Of a stretch of 64,000 nucleotides of DNA, positions 34,506 to 43,465 are shown piece by piece. The first letter of the stretch is position 1; each line of letters starts with the position of its first letter. The translations under genes and the position numbers were made by a program. Source of the DNA: JAJPHF01 sp035293805 (GTDB lineage Bacteria; Chloroflexota; UBA6077; JAJPHF01); assembly GCA_035293805.1 (NCBI GenBank), contig DATGMD010000009.1, forward strand, positions 1 through 64,000. Reading direction: 5' to 3'. The notes beneath the pieces were generated by a model. It was not told the DNA's origin. It worked only from the letters and a program-made list of their open reading frames with translations, and did no database searches.

Positions 34506-35312
34506 CTACCCCGTCACCTGCCGCCCGGCGCCGACCACTAGCTCGGTCAGCAGGGCGACGGCGCGCTCCAGGTTGCGCTGGGCGGCGGTCGCGTCGGCGC
34601 CGCGCACCACCACGTCGAGCGGCAGCCGCTGCTGGTTGCTGAGCGCGATGTAGCCCTTGATGTAGGTGCCGGGTACCGCGTCCATCACCTGCCGCGCGTA
34701 GGGCGCCACCTCGCCCTCGTGCATGTTGACGTACACCCGCCGCGCCAGGCTCTGCCCCGCGTGACCGAAGTAGTCGCGCAGGTAGCGGTCGAACACCGCC
34801 TGCATCTCCTTCGGCGGGCCGGGCATGAGGAAGAACGTCGTCGCGCCGTGGCGCAGGCGCATGCAGGGCGCCCAGCCCGCCGGGTTCAGCAGCACCTCGG
34901 CGCCATCGGGCACGGTCGCCATGCGGTACAGCGCGGGCGTGATCTCGTCCTCCGAGATCAGCCGCCGCCGCATGAAGTCTTCCAGCGCCGGCCGGTAGAC
35001 GCTCGTGCCCACGCCCAACAGCTCGGCCACGCACTCCACCGTCAGGTCGTCGGGCGTTGGGCCCAGCCCGCCCGTGGTGAGCACCGTGCGCGCGCCCCGC
35101 GCGACGGCGTCGCGCAGCGCGGCCACGATCACGGCGCGGTCGTCGCCGACGATCGTGATGCGCCCGATCTCGGCGCCCAGCTCCGATGCCTGCTGGGCGA
35201 GCCAGAAGCTATTCGTGTCCTGAATACGGCCGATCAGCAGCTCGGTGCCGATGCTGAAGATCTCCACCGGCGAGGTCTCTGCGGGCGCCTCGGCGCTGGA
35301 CGCTATGTCCAT
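34506..35312 (-). CDS. CinA-like / MoaB-fold molybdopterin-binding protein
   Basis: This 268-residue protein is the N-terminal CinA module (competence/damage-inducible family, MoCF fold) without the C-terminal amidase domain. Typical motifs are VEIFSIGTELLIGRIQDTNSFWLAQ, TTGGLGPTPDDLTVECVAE and FFLMPGPPKEMQAVF. Relatives include ADP-ribose pyrophosphatase-like and molybdopterin-binding proteins, and the stand-alone form has no sure function. ATG 35312 has AGGGG upstream. A molybdenum hydroxylase large subunit gene lies 0.7 kb upstream on the same strand, but with mazEF between them the link is only suggestive. Confidence 0.85.
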   Translation of the reverse strand: MDIASSAEAPAETSPVEIFSIGTELLIGRIQDTNSFWLAQQASELGAEIGRITIVGDDRAVIVAALRDAVARGARTVLTTGGLGPTPDDLTVECVAELLGVGTSVYRPALEDFMRRRLISEDEITPALYRMATVPDGAEVLLNPAGWAPCMRLRHGATTFFLMPGPPKEMQAVFDRYLRDYFGHAGQSLARRVYVNMHEGEVAPYARQVMDAVPGTYIKGYIALSNQQRLPLDVVVRGADATAAQRNLERAVALLTELVVGAGRQVTG

Positions 35313-35345
35313 CTAATACCCCTGGCGTGGACTCCGAGCTGAGGA

Positions 35346-35669
35346 TCAGCGCAGCCCGAGTTGAACACGGATAGCATCTTCGACGGCAAATAGATCGTAG
35401 CGTCCCAGCATCTCTATCCGTCCATGTAGTCGCTCCTTGGCGACTGTCCGGATCTGGTTTGCCATGGCCTTATGCGGGACCCCGTTGAGCTTTATCAGTG
35501 CATCCGATGGATAGACCCGCCGGGTGACGGATGTGAGAGGCACCACCTGCATACGGTTTAGCAGTCGATTGGACACGTCATTGCTGACAATGATCGCGGG
35601 CCGCTGCTTGCGGATTTCTCCGCCGCGTGCCGGCTCGAAGTCCACCCAGTAGACCTCGCCCCGGATCAA
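35346..35669 (-). CDS. mazF: MazF/PemK-family endoribonuclease toxin
   Basis: This 107-residue toxin shows the classic MazF pattern: RGEVYWVDFEPARGGEIRKQRPAIIVSND at the start, then VVPLTSVTRRVYPSDALI and a late QIRTVAKERLHGRI. MazF cuts mRNA at short sequences. Its ATG overlaps the antitoxin stop by 4 bp. A probable ligand of the antitoxin is the dimer groove. It ends 34 bp upstream of the CinA-like gene. Confidence 0.93.
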   Translation of the reverse strand: MIRGEVYWVDFEPARGGEIRKQRPAIIVSNDVSNRLLNRMQVVPLTSVTRRVYPSDALIKLNGVPHKAMANQIRTVAKERLHGRIEMLGRYDLFAVEDAIRVQLGLR

Positions 35670-35890
35670 TCCAACGCCTCGTCAGGCGCATCCTCGATCC
35701 ACTCCAGGGCCTCGCGCTCGTACTCACTATCAGCGGCCATCTCGCGGTATCCAGCCTCAAGCTGCTCCTCCGTGATGACATAGGGTCGCACGAGCCGCTC
35801 GATGAAGCTGCTGATCTGCTCAGCGCCGACACGCTCCTGCAGTCCCTCATAGACGTCGTCTGCCAGGGTGATTGTCAGTTCACGCGACAT
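35666..35890 (-). CDS. MazE-like antitoxin
   Basis: This 74-residue protein begins MSRELTITLADDVYEGLQERV, a ribbon-helix-helix DNA-binding fold. It ends with a long acidic, helical tail (EREALEWIEDAPDEALD) that would fill the MazF groove. The start at ATG 35890 has GGGAGA; the longer frame to 35926 is unlikely. It is the first gene of the mazEF pair and probably autorepresses it. Confidence 0.85.
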   Translation of the reverse strand: MSRELTITLADDVYEGLQERVGAEQISSFIERLVRPYVITEEQLEAGYREMAADSEYEREALEWIEDAPDEALD

Positions 35891-35965
35891 CGTTAGGTCT
35901 CCCGTCGGTCGCCGTGTCAAAGGCACACTCAGCAGTATACGGCGGTCGCCCCCGCACTCCGTGCG

Positions 35966-38227
35966 TCAGCGGCCGGGTGGGCTCGCCTCGCGCTCCCGCA
36001 GCGCACGCCAGACCTTCTCGGCGGTCACGGGCAGGCTGAACAGGCGCACGCCGCAGGCGTCGAAGACGGCGTTCGCCACCGCGGCGGGCGTCGGCAGCAG
36101 GCTCGCCTCGCCGATCGCCTTCGACTCGTACGGCCCCGGCCCGCTGCCCGCCTCCACCAGTACCGTCTCCAGCGGCGGCACGTCGGCGATCGTCGGCAGC
36201 TTGTACTCGCCCAGGTTCGCCGTCGTCACGCGGCCGTCCTCGATCACCATCTCCTCGATCAGCGCCTGGCCGACGCCCTGCATCACGCCGCCGTCGATCT
36301 GCCCCTGGTGCGTTAACGGGTTGATCACCGTGCCCACGTCGTGGACCGCGACCAGCTTGCGCAGTTTCACCTGGCCTGTCTCGGGATCGACCTCCACCTC
36401 GGCCACCTGCGCCGTGAAGCAGGTCTGGTCGGGGTAGGGCATGTTCACCTCGGCCTTGACCTCCAGCGTGCCGCCCGCCTCGCGCGCCGCGCGCTCGGCC
36501 GCCGCCGCGAACGGCACCGCCCGCCCATCGGCGCGGAAGGCGTCGCCCTCGCGGCGCACCGCATCTGGCGCCGCGTCGAGCAGCGCCGCCGCGGCCGCGC
36601 GCAGCCGCCCCGCTAGCTCCTCGGCCGCGTTCAGCCCCGCGCGCCCCGCGATGTAGGTGTGGCGGCTCGCGCCCGCGCCCGCGTCGTAGGGCACCGTGTC
36701 GGTGTCCGACGGCACGGCCGTCACCTGCTCGATGGACAGGCCCAGCGCCTCGGCCACCACCTGGCGCAGCATTGTCGCCATGCCCACGCCCTGGTCAGGC
36801 ACGCCGTAGCGGATCTCCACGCTGCCCTCCGGCCGCAGCCGCAGCACCACGCCCGTCTCGCCGCCGCCGATGCCGCGGTCCACCAGCGCCATCCCGCGCC
36901 CGACGAGCCCCTGCGGCGCCGCGGGCGGGGGCTTCGGCTCGTCCAGGCCGCCGGCCGCCACCGCCGCGCGGATCGTCTGCTCGCCCTGCACGTTGCGGTA
37001 CTTGTGGCCCCGGCCCGAGGTGTCGCCGTCGTGGATCACGTTGCGCAGCCGCATCTCGGCTGGGCTGAGCCCCAGCTCGTGGGCCATGATGTCCATCTGC
37101 GACTCGAAGGCGAACGCCATCTGCGGCTGCCCCGGCGAGCGCATGAACCCGCCCGGGATCTGGTTGGTATAGACGCAGCGGCTGTCCATGCGCAGGTTGG
37201 GGATGCGGTAGCTGCCCGCGGCCTCCAGGCCGCCCAGGATGTGCACCGTGGGCACCGGCTTGTGGCCGCCGTAGGCGCCCGAGTTCCACAGCGCCAGCGA
37301 GTCGCGCGCCACGAGGGTGCCGTCGCGTTTCACGCCGGTCTTCAGCCGAATGGTGGCCGGGTGGCGCGGGTTGCCGGCGATCAGCTCCTCGGTGTAGGTC
37401 ATGACGATGCGGACAGGGCGCCCCGTGCGGCGGGCAAGCTGGTAGGCTACCGGCGCATCCATCGGCGATCCCTTGCCGCCGAACTCGCCCCCGATGTTCG
37501 CCGGGTTGCAGCGCACCCAGTCCTCGGGCATGTCGAGCGCCGCCGCCAGGTGGGCGCGCAGGTTGAACGGCCCCTTGTTCGACATCCACACGTCGGGCCG
37601 CCCGCTCGCGTCGATGCCCACCAGCACCGAGTACGGCTCGAGATACCCCTGGTGCTGCGCCGGCGTGGTGAACGTATGCTCGAAGATCAGGTCGCTCTGG
37701 GCGAAGCCCTGCTCCAGGTCGCCGCGCTCGACGAACATGTGTGAGTGAACGTTCGGGATGGTCGGCTTGCCGTACAGCCCCTCGTAGCTCAGCAGGTCGG
37801 GGTGCAAGATCGGCGCGTCGGGCTCCATTGCGGCCCACACGTCCAGCACCGCCGGCAGCTCCTCGTACTCCACGTCGATGAGCTGTAGCGCCTCCTCGGC
37901 GGTGTCCAGATCGATCGCGGCCACGGCGGCCACGCGCTCGCCGACGAAGCGCACGCGGTCGCGAGCCACGATCGGCTGGTCCTTCAGGCGCCGCCCCATC
38001 AGGCTGGCGGGGAAGTCGGTGCCGACGAGCACGGCACGCACGCCCGCCAGCCGCTGGGCGCGGCTCGTGTCGATGCGCACGATGCGCGCGTGCGGGTAGG
38101 GGCTGCGCAGGCACTTCGCCCACAGCGCGCCGCGCAGCGGCACGTCCGCCGTATAGCGCGCCGCGCCTGTGACCTTCGCCGGCCCCTCGTCGCGAACAAT
38201 CGGCTGCCCCACCACCGCGAACGCCAT
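35966..38227 (-). CDS. xanthine dehydrogenase-family molybdopterin-binding subunit
   Basis: This 753-residue protein matches the large (Mo-cofactor) subunit of CO dehydrogenase / aldehyde oxidase / xanthine dehydrogenase enzymes. It has the N-terminal hammerhead (KVTGAARYTADVPLRGALWAK, LRSPYPHARI), the substrate-channel segment EFGGKGSPMDAP and the active-site base Glu in ESKAIGEASLLPTPAAV near the C-terminus. It would hydroxylate a heterocycle or aldehyde. ATG 38227 has GAGGAGG. The usual FAD-binding and 2Fe-2S subunit genes are absent on both sides, so it is an orphan in this window; a heterocycle substrate would fit the catabolic genes nearby, but this is inference. Confidence 0.9.
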   Translation of the reverse strand: MAFAVVGQPIVRDEGPAKVTGAARYTADVPLRGALWAKCLRSPYPHARIVRIDTSRAQRLAGVRAVLVGTDFPASLMGRRLKDQPIVARDRVRFVGERVAAVAAIDLDTAEEALQLIDVEYEELPAVLDVWAAMEPDAPILHPDLLSYEGLYGKPTIPNVHSHMFVERGDLEQGFAQSDLIFEHTFTTPAQHQGYLEPYSVLVGIDASGRPDVWMSNKGPFNLRAHLAAALDMPEDWVRCNPANIGGEFGGKGSPMDAPVAYQLARRTGRPVRIVMTYTEELIAGNPRHPATIRLKTGVKRDGTLVARDSLALWNSGAYGGHKPVPTVHILGGLEAAGSYRIPNLRMDSRCVYTNQIPGGFMRSPGQPQMAFAFESQMDIMAHELGLSPAEMRLRNVIHDGDTSGRGHKYRNVQGEQTIRAAVAAGGLDEPKPPPAAPQGLVGRGMALVDRGIGGGETGVVLRLRPEGSVEIRYGVPDQGVGMATMLRQVVAEALGLSIEQVTAVPSDTDTVPYDAGAGASRHTYIAGRAGLNAAEELAGRLRAAAAALLDAAPDAVRREGDAFRADGRAVPFAAAAERAAREAGGTLEVKAEVNMPYPDQTCFTAQVAEVEVDPETGQVKLRKLVAVHDVGTVINPLTHQGQIDGGVMQGVGQALIEEMVIEDGRVTTANLGEYKLPTIADVPPLETVLVEAGSGPGPYESKAIGEASLLPTPAAVANAVFDACGVRLFSLPVTAEKVWRALREREASPPGR

Positions 38228-38384
38228 CGCCGCCTCCTCGCCTGCCCGGCGCATCGTGCCGCCCCACTCGGGCCAGCCCGCTGCGCCTCCCGGCCGCGTG
38301 CTCTCAGTGCGCCGCAATCATACACGGCGGTCGGCGGGCGAAGCTATCCACGCGGCGGTGCGGCTCCCCACGGAGCGGCTGGCG

Positions 38385-38786
38385 CTAGCGGTTCGGGCGG
38401 TAGGTCAGGTAGACGCCGTAGCCCTGCGGGCCGTTGGAGAGGGTCGTGCCCCAGCCGGGCGACAGGCTGGCGAGGCGCGCGGCGAGGGCCTTGGCGGCCG
38501 GCTCCTGCTCCACACGCCAGAACAGCGCGGGGTGGCTCACCAGGTAAAGGTTGTTCTGCAGCGGCAGGAACCGTGGCCGGACCTGCTGGAATAGCTCCGC
38601 GGGAAACACTTGCTGGAGGCCCTGGAGCAGCGCCGCCTCGAGCGCGGGCGAGACGGCCGCGCCGGCCGCCTGCGGCCCTGCGGGTACGACCGGCTGCTGC
38701 GACATGGGGGCCGCGTGCGCTAGCGGCGCGGCAGTGCCTAGCGCGCCCGCCAGTCCGATCACGGCCAGATATCGGCGCAATGCCAT
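38385..38786 (-). CDS. small secreted protein, unknown, paralogue of the next gene
   Basis: This 133-residue protein has a Sec signal peptide at residues 1-26 (AHA cleavage site). The mature part includes LEAALLQGLQQVFPAELFQQVRPRFLPLQNNLYLVS and ends in ALAARLASLSPGWGTTLSNGPQGYGVYLTYRP. The same C-terminal pattern (ALAAxLAxxxPGxxTxxSxGPxGxGVYxxY) closes the gene at 38972, so the two are divergent copies of one family. I do not recognise the family. ATG 38786 has GGAGG. Confidence 0.65.
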   Translation of the reverse strand: MALRRYLAVIGLAGALGTAAPLAHAAPMSQQPVVPAGPQAAGAAVSPALEAALLQGLQQVFPAELFQQVRPRFLPLQNNLYLVSHPALFWRVEQEPAAKALAARLASLSPGWGTTLSNGPQGYGVYLTYRPNR

Positions 38787-38971
38787 GACAACACCTCCGC
38801 GACGGTAGACTGGCACGCCGTGCGGCCAGCCGCGCCGTCCGTTGTCGCACAACGCACGGCGCGTGCCAGATGCGCCGCGCCAGCAGGGAGCGGCACACGA
38901 GCAGGGCGCGGGAGCCTCCCCAGCAGCCTGAGGGAAGCCACCGCGCCCCGCGACAGTGGGGAGGACGAGCG

Positions 38972-39511
38972 TTACGCCTCGTAGGCCACGTAGACGCCCG
39001 GGCCGAGCGGACCGGTCAGCGACATCGTCGTGAAGCCCGGCGTGGTCGCGGCAAGCTGGGCCGCGAGCGCCTGGCAGCTCGCCGCGTTGCTGGGCGGGCA
39101 GTAGAACTGCTGGCCTACCAGCACGTCCACGTTCGGCTGCACCTGCATCACCTCGACGCCGCTGGCGAGGGTATCCGCGGGCAGCACGGTTGCCAGCGCC
39201 GGCACGACCTGCTGCTGGAAGGTGGTCACGAAGGTGGGCTCGGCGAACGTCTCGGGCACGCCCGACGGCGCCAGCACGGTGACCGGCACCGCGGCGGGCA
39301 CGCTCACGGGCACGTTCTGCACGACGGTCGTGGTCGGCTGCACCACCACCGTACGGCTATACCACGGCGTGCCGGGGCTCCACTGCGGCTGCTCGACGAC
39401 GGTCCAGCCCGGTACCTGGTCTGTCGGTGCGGCCAAGGCTGTGGCCACCGTCCCGCCTCCGAGCAGCAGCGCCAGAACCGCCGATACGACGGAGAACCGG
39501 GTGAATCCCAT
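38972..39511 (-). CDS. small secreted protein, unknown, C-terminal paralogue of 38385
   Basis: This 179-residue protein has a Sec signal peptide (residues 1-27, ALA). The middle is Val/Pro/Thr-rich (TTVVQNVPVSVPAAVPVTVL), perhaps an extended linker, followed by a domain with FVTTFQQQVVPALATVLPADTLASGVEVMQVQPNVDVL, two cysteines in YCPPSNAASC and the shared ending AALAAQLAATTPGFTTMSLTGPLGPGVYVAY. ATG 39511 has GAGAGGAGG. It is 185 bp upstream of its paralogue on the same strand. Function unknown. Confidence 0.65.
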   Translation of the reverse strand: MGFTRFSVVSAVLALLLGGGTVATALAAPTDQVPGWTVVEQPQWSPGTPWYSRTVVVQPTTTVVQNVPVSVPAAVPVTVLAPSGVPETFAEPTFVTTFQQQVVPALATVLPADTLASGVEVMQVQPNVDVLVGQQFYCPPSNAASCQALAAQLAATTPGFTTMSLTGPLGPGVYVAYEA

Positions 39512-39678
39512 GTGCTTGCCTCCTCTCTCGTTGCGGAGATGGCTGCCTGTTATGGCGATTAGGTGCGATGCCGTGGCTCCCACACCCAATCATCTCCCCA
39601 CGAAAGAAAGGGCGCAGGCAACGTGCCAGAATGGCGCGCGGAATATGGAGATCCGATGGAGTTCGGCACAGGATGAAG

Positions 39679-40683
39679 TCAACCGCGCAGGGGCGCCATC
39701 ACCTCGCGGGCGAAGGCCTCGGTGGTGGCGCCGCGGGGCGCGCCGTCCACGGCGTAGGGGCGAATGGTAATCTCGTCGATGCCCGCGGCGAACAGCCCCC
39801 GCGCCTGCGCGCGGCAGTCGGCGGGCGTGCCGGCAATCGCAAACTCCGTGACTACCTCGTCGGGGACTAGCGCGGCGTACTTGTCGGTCGGGCTCATGTG
39901 GTCGTAGGGGCTGTAGACGGCCTGCACCCGCTCGCTGGCCGCCCGCGCGGCCGGGCTCAGCTCCCACAGCGGCCGGCGCAGCGCCGAGCCGACCACGTGC
40001 GGCCGCACGGCGGCGATCGCGGTCGCGCGGTCGGCGTGGACGGCCACGGCCACGCCCAGGTAGGTCGTGAACGGCCGTGCGGGCCGCCCGCTCGCCTGCC
40101 GGCCGGCCCGCACCTGCCGTAGCATCGCCGCGAGCGGCGGTCCCGCGCGGCCCCGGCCGGCGATGATCACCCCGTCGCCGATCTCGCCAGCCAGCGTGAG
40201 GATCCGCGGCCCTGACCCGGCGATGACCACCGGCGGGCAGCGCTCGGGCGCCCCGAACGCTAGCCGCAAGTCGCCGCCCGTGCCCCCCACCGGCTCGCCG
40301 GCGCAGAGCGCGCGCACGGTCGCGACGTAGCGCGCGAGAGCGGCGCGCGTGGCGGGGGGGCGACCCAGCGTCGCGAGCGACGTATTGCCCAGGCCGATGC
40401 CGAGAAGCGCCCGGCCGCGCGACAGCTCCTGCACGGTGGTGATGGCGCCGGCCGTGACGGCGGGGTGACGCGTGACGGGGTTCGTCACGCCAGTGCCGAG
40501 CGCCACCCGCCGGGTCGTCGCCGCGACGGCACCGAGCAGGACGTACAGCTCGCGCCAGATGAGCTGCGAGTCGGCCAGCCACACCGCGTCGTAGCCGAGC
40601 GCCTCCGCCTGCCGCGCCTCCTGGAGCACGGTGGGCGCATCCAGGTACTCGTGCAGCTCCACCCCGAACCGTGGCCTGCTCAT
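39679..40683 (-). CDS. LLM-class (F420-type) oxidoreductase
   Basis: This 334-residue luciferase-like protein begins SRPRFGVELHEYLDAPTVLQ and has EALGYDAVWLADSQL, VALGTGVTNPVTRHPAVTAGAITTVQELSRGRALLGIGLGN and PVVIAGSGPRILTLAGE. The glycine-rich GVTNP loop is typical of F420-dependent members such as Mer/FGD. ATG 40683 follows a CAGGTGCCGGAG stretch. The open frame to 41322 overlaps the iron-type binding protein gene and its upstream part is a shadow. No cofactor genes lie nearby. Confidence 0.87.
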   Translation of the reverse strand: MSRPRFGVELHEYLDAPTVLQEARQAEALGYDAVWLADSQLIWRELYVLLGAVAATTRRVALGTGVTNPVTRHPAVTAGAITTVQELSRGRALLGIGLGNTSLATLGRPPATRAALARYVATVRALCAGEPVGGTGGDLRLAFGAPERCPPVVIAGSGPRILTLAGEIGDGVIIAGRGRAGPPLAAMLRQVRAGRQASGRPARPFTTYLGVAVAVHADRATAIAAVRPHVVGSALRRPLWELSPAARAASERVQAVYSPYDHMSPTDKYAALVPDEVVTEFAIAGTPADCRAQARGLFAAGIDEITIRPYAVDGAPRGATTEAFAREVMAPLRG

Positions 40684-40761
40684 CTCCGGCACCTGTTCAC
40701 TCCATCGCGCGCTCGCCCCGACCAGCTGGCCGTGCCGCCGGGCGCACGCCGCCGCGCCGCC

Positions 40762-40767
40762 ATCATA
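40762..40767 (-). promoter_or_regulatory. -10 element upstream of the LLM gene
   Basis: TATGAT reads on the minus strand from 40767 to 40762, 78 nt before ATG 40683. No clear -35. Confidence 0.3.
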
Positions 40768-40860
40768 CCTGGCGGCCACACGCGGCGGCCACGCTCGGTC
40801 GCTTCCCGCGCCTGGCCGCCGCCACCACGCGCCGTGCGGGCGGCTTGCACCTCGACTATC

Positions 40861-41019
40861 ATGAACTGCGCTGGGCTCTCGTCGGCGCCGGAGAACGCGC
40901 GGCAGCCCGTCACTCCCGACCGCCGCGGCCCCGGCAAGCCCTACGGCCCCGAGGTGCCCTGTGCCGCCGACGCGCCGGTCCAGGACCGGCTGGCCGCCTT
41001 CCTCGGCCGCCAGCCGTAG
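40861..41019 (+). CDS. possible 52-residue ORF, unknown
   Basis: ATG 40861 opens a short frame (MNCAGLSSAPENARQPV to AAFLGRQP) with high G/C at third positions. It has no ribosome binding site and would have to be leaderless. It may be a chance open frame in GC-rich DNA. Confidence 0.25.
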   Translation: MNCAGLSSAPENARQPVTPDRRGPGKPYGPEVPCAADAPVQDRLAAFLGRQP

Positions 41020-41056
41020 CGGCCGAGGATAGGGAATAGGGGCTGGGGGATAGGGA

Positions 41057-42247
41057 GTGGCAGCGCTCGGGATGCGTTCGCGGCGGGGATGGGCCTGGGG
41101 CAGCAGGCCCGGCGTGCTGCTGGCCGCCGCCCTAGTGCTGGCCGCGTGCGGGCTGGCCGCGCCGGCAGGCTCGACCCCGGCAAGCGGCGGCGCGACCGCG
41201 GGCAGCGGCGGCGCGGCGCTGGCCGATTGGCCCGGCCGCGCCGACTGGGACGCCACCGTCGCCGCCGCGCGCGCCGAGGGCACGGTCGTCGTCTCGGGCC
41301 CCAGCAGCGAGCTGTGGCGCAACGTCCTCGTGACGTTCGAGCAGGACTACCCCGGCATCAAGGCCGAAGTGACGGCCATGAACTCGCGGACCTTCTGGCC
41401 GCGGCTGGAGCAAGAGCGCAAGGCGGGCCAATACCTCTGGGACCTGCGCATCGGCGGGCCGGACCCGGTCGTCTACGAGAGCATGGCGACCGGGCTGCTG
41501 GAGCCGGTGCGGCCGCTGCTGGTGTTGCCGGAGGTCGTGGACGACAGCAAGTGGCTGGGCGGGCTCGACGCGCTGTTTGCCGACAAGGCGCGGCGCTACA
41601 TCCCCGCCTTCGACGCCCAGCTGAACTACCCGGCGTTCGTCAATCGCGACGCCGTCCCCGAGCCCGCCGTCGACTCGCCCGACGACCTCGTCAATCCCGA
41701 GTGGAAAGGCAAAATCACTATCCAGGAGCCACGCGGCGGCGGCTCCGGGCAGGGCCAGCTCGCGGTGTTCCTCGCCGTGTATGGCGAGGACTTCGTCCGC
41801 GACCTGTTGACCAAGCAGGACATCGTCGTGACCGGCGATACCCGCCAGTTGACCGAGTGGGTGATCCGCGGGCGCTACCCGATCGGCATCGGCGTGCGGA
41901 CCTACGATCTCCTCCTGTTCGAGCAGCAGGGGGTGAAGACGAACGTGCGCCCCGTGCCCCGCAGCGTCCCGACGATCAGCAGCGGCTCGGCCGGTATCCA
42001 GCTACTGACGCGGGCGCCCCACCCCAATGCGGCCAAGGTGTTCATCAACTGGCTGCTCACGCGGGACGTGCAGCAGCGCCTGTCGCACGCTATCCAGGAG
42101 AACAGCCGGCGCCTGGACGTGCCCCCCGGCGATCCCGACAGCGTGGCGACGCCCGAGCAAGCGGCCCAGGCCATCGTGTCGCTGAGCGAGGAGTTCATGC
42201 CGATGCGCAAGCGCGCCGGCGACCTGGCGAACGAGCTGCTCCACTGA
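41057..42247 (+). CDS. iron/spermidine-type extracellular substrate-binding lipoprotein
   Basis: This 396-residue lipoprotein (lipobox LAACG near residue 31) belongs to the AfuA/PotD-like family 1 of binding proteins, unlike the NMT1-type ones elsewhere. Family segments are WDATVAAARAEGTVVVSGPSS, LWDLRIGGPDPVVYESMATGLLEPVRPLLVLPE and KVFINWLLTRDVQQRLSHAI. It might bind ferric complexes or another anion. GTG 41057 has GGGAG very close; ATG 41072 is an alternative start. It has no permease or ATPase neighbour. Confidence 0.87.
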   Translation: MAALGMRSRRGWAWGSRPGVLLAAALVLAACGLAAPAGSTPASGGATAGSGGAALADWPGRADWDATVAAARAEGTVVVSGPSSELWRNVLVTFEQDYPGIKAEVTAMNSRTFWPRLEQERKAGQYLWDLRIGGPDPVVYESMATGLLEPVRPLLVLPEVVDDSKWLGGLDALFADKARRYIPAFDAQLNYPAFVNRDAVPEPAVDSPDDLVNPEWKGKITIQEPRGGGSGQGQLAVFLAVYGEDFVRDLLTKQDIVVTGDTRQLTEWVIRGRYPIGIGVRTYDLLLFEQQGVKTNVRPVPRSVPTISSGSAGIQLLTRAPHPNAAKVFINWLLTRDVQQRLSHAIQENSRRLDVPPGDPDSVATPEQAAQAIVSLSEEFMPMRKRAGDLANELLH

Positions 42248-42265
42248 GCATCCGGCCCGAGCCGA

Positions 42266-42341
42266 CAGGCGGGCTTATCCACTAGCTGGGGAAACCAGCT
42301 AAGGCCGCGAGCCCCGCCTGCACTCGTCCGACGAGCGCAGG
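42266..42341. terminator. nested and alternative hairpins between convergent genes
   Basis: TAGCTGG/CCAGCTA (42283-42289 with 42295-42301) sits inside a longer CAGGCGGGCT/AGCCCCGCCTG stem (42266-42275 with 42310-42320). A competing stem GCCTGC/GCAGGC (42316-42321 with about 42336-42341) encloses CTCGT/ACGAG. It serves the ends of both the plus- and minus-strand genes. Confidence 0.5.
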
Positions 42342-42347
42342 CGGTCG

Positions 42348-42983
42348 TTAGCGGGCCGCGGCCGCGGCGGGGAGCGAGTAGTCGCAGCGGCCATCCGCCG
42401 ACATCTGGCGGGCAGCGCGCACGACCTCCGCGCCCAGGGCGCGGAGCTGGTCGCCCACCCGCGCGTCGCGGGGCGCGCCCGCCTCGTCGAACGCTTGCGA
42501 GGCGTAGGGGATCGGCAGGACGAGCGGCACTGCCCAGCCGCGCAGCGCGCGCACGACGAACTCCATGGTGTTCACCGCCTGCAAGCCCTGCACGCCGCCC
42601 GCGGTGCTGATCAGTCCCACCACCTTGTCCGTCAGGAACGGCGGATCGCGGTCGGCCAGCAGCTGCAGCCAATCGACCGCGTTCTTGAAGGCGCCGCTCA
42701 CCGTGCCGTGGTACATCGGGCTGGCCCACAGCAGCCCCTGGGCCGCATGGACCGCCTCGGCCAGTTCGCGCGCGGCCGGCGGCACGTCAGTCGTGCCGGG
42801 CAGGTAGAATGGCAGGTTCAGGCGCCGCAGGTCGAGCAGCGTCGTCGCGGCACCGGCGCTCGCCGCCCCGTCGAGCGCCACCCGGAGAGCGGCCAGGCTG
42901 GCCGACCCCGCGGCCAGCGACCCGCCCAGCCCCGCGACGCGGATCGGCTGCCTATGCCCATCACTCGCCTGCTTGCTCGGCAC
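42348..42983 (-). CDS. NAD(P)H-dependent FMN reductase
   Basis: This 211-residue flavodoxin-like protein has the family motif IRVAGLGGSLAAGSASLAAL, then LPFYLPGT, the FMN-binding WASPMYHGTVSGAFKNAVDWL and a late GLISTAGGVQGL. It would supply FMNH2 to a flavin monooxygenase. That fits well, because LLM-class oxidoreductase genes lie on both sides (39679 and 43466). GTG 42983 with GGGGTGG is preferred; the open frame continues to 43196 without family similarity. Confidence 0.87.
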   Translation of the reverse strand: MPSKQASDGHRQPIRVAGLGGSLAAGSASLAALRVALDGAASAGAATTLLDLRRLNLPFYLPGTTDVPPAARELAEAVHAAQGLLWASPMYHGTVSGAFKNAVDWLQLLADRDPPFLTDKVVGLISTAGGVQGLQAVNTMEFVVRALRGWAVPLVLPIPYASQAFDEAGAPRDARVGDQLRALGAEVVRAARQMSADGRCDYSLPAAAAAR

Positions 42984-43465
42984 AATCCACCCCGCTTTCC
43001 CACGACGCGCCTGCTCCCGTAGCTCGCCACCGCGGCTCTCTCGCCCCGCGCCCTCCTGGCAGGTGCTCGACGCGAGGCGCCCGTCCCTGGCGCACGCCAC
43101 CAGGGCGGCCCGCAGGGCCGGCTGGATGTCGAGAGCCACGCTGGCGTTCGCCTTCTCCCCAACGGGGAGCACGGGCCGTGCCAGCCCAGCCTCCAAGCGG
43201 CCGGACGACTCGACCGCCGACCCCCGGAGCGCGGCCGTCTCGGCCGCCCGGCCTCGGTGGCTGGCGCCCGTGAAGCCGCCCGGCGTGCAGTCGCTCGTCT
43301 CACGTGGGACAAAGCCGCGCCGATTGCGTGGAGTAGGAGTTCATCCCCTGCCGCCCGGCGGACCTTGCGCTGACGCGTGAACAATGCGACGTATGGCCGG
43401 GGCGGCGGCGCCGAGCAGGGCGGCAGATCGCGGCGAGAAGCCCGTGCCGGGCAAACGGCGGCGCG
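42984..43465. other. intergenic region, no gene supported
   Basis: About 480 bp without a convincing gene. Open frames on both strands are only the GC-rich continuation of other frames. There may be a promoter for the FMN reductase, but I see no clear hexamers. Confidence 0.4.

Noticed and set aside
34506..38227. CinA-like protein and molybdenum hydroxylase as one molybdenum operon
   Set aside because: mazEF lies between them with its own regulatory site, so the link is not supported by gene order.
39679..41322. 547-residue LLM protein
   Set aside because: The N-terminal 213 residues overlap the plus-strand binding-protein gene and have no LLM similarity; the enzyme starts at 40683.
42973..43380. 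Open frame of 135 codons upstream of the FMN reductase
   Set aside because: No ribosome binding site, no family pattern and Arg/Pro/Ser-rich composition.
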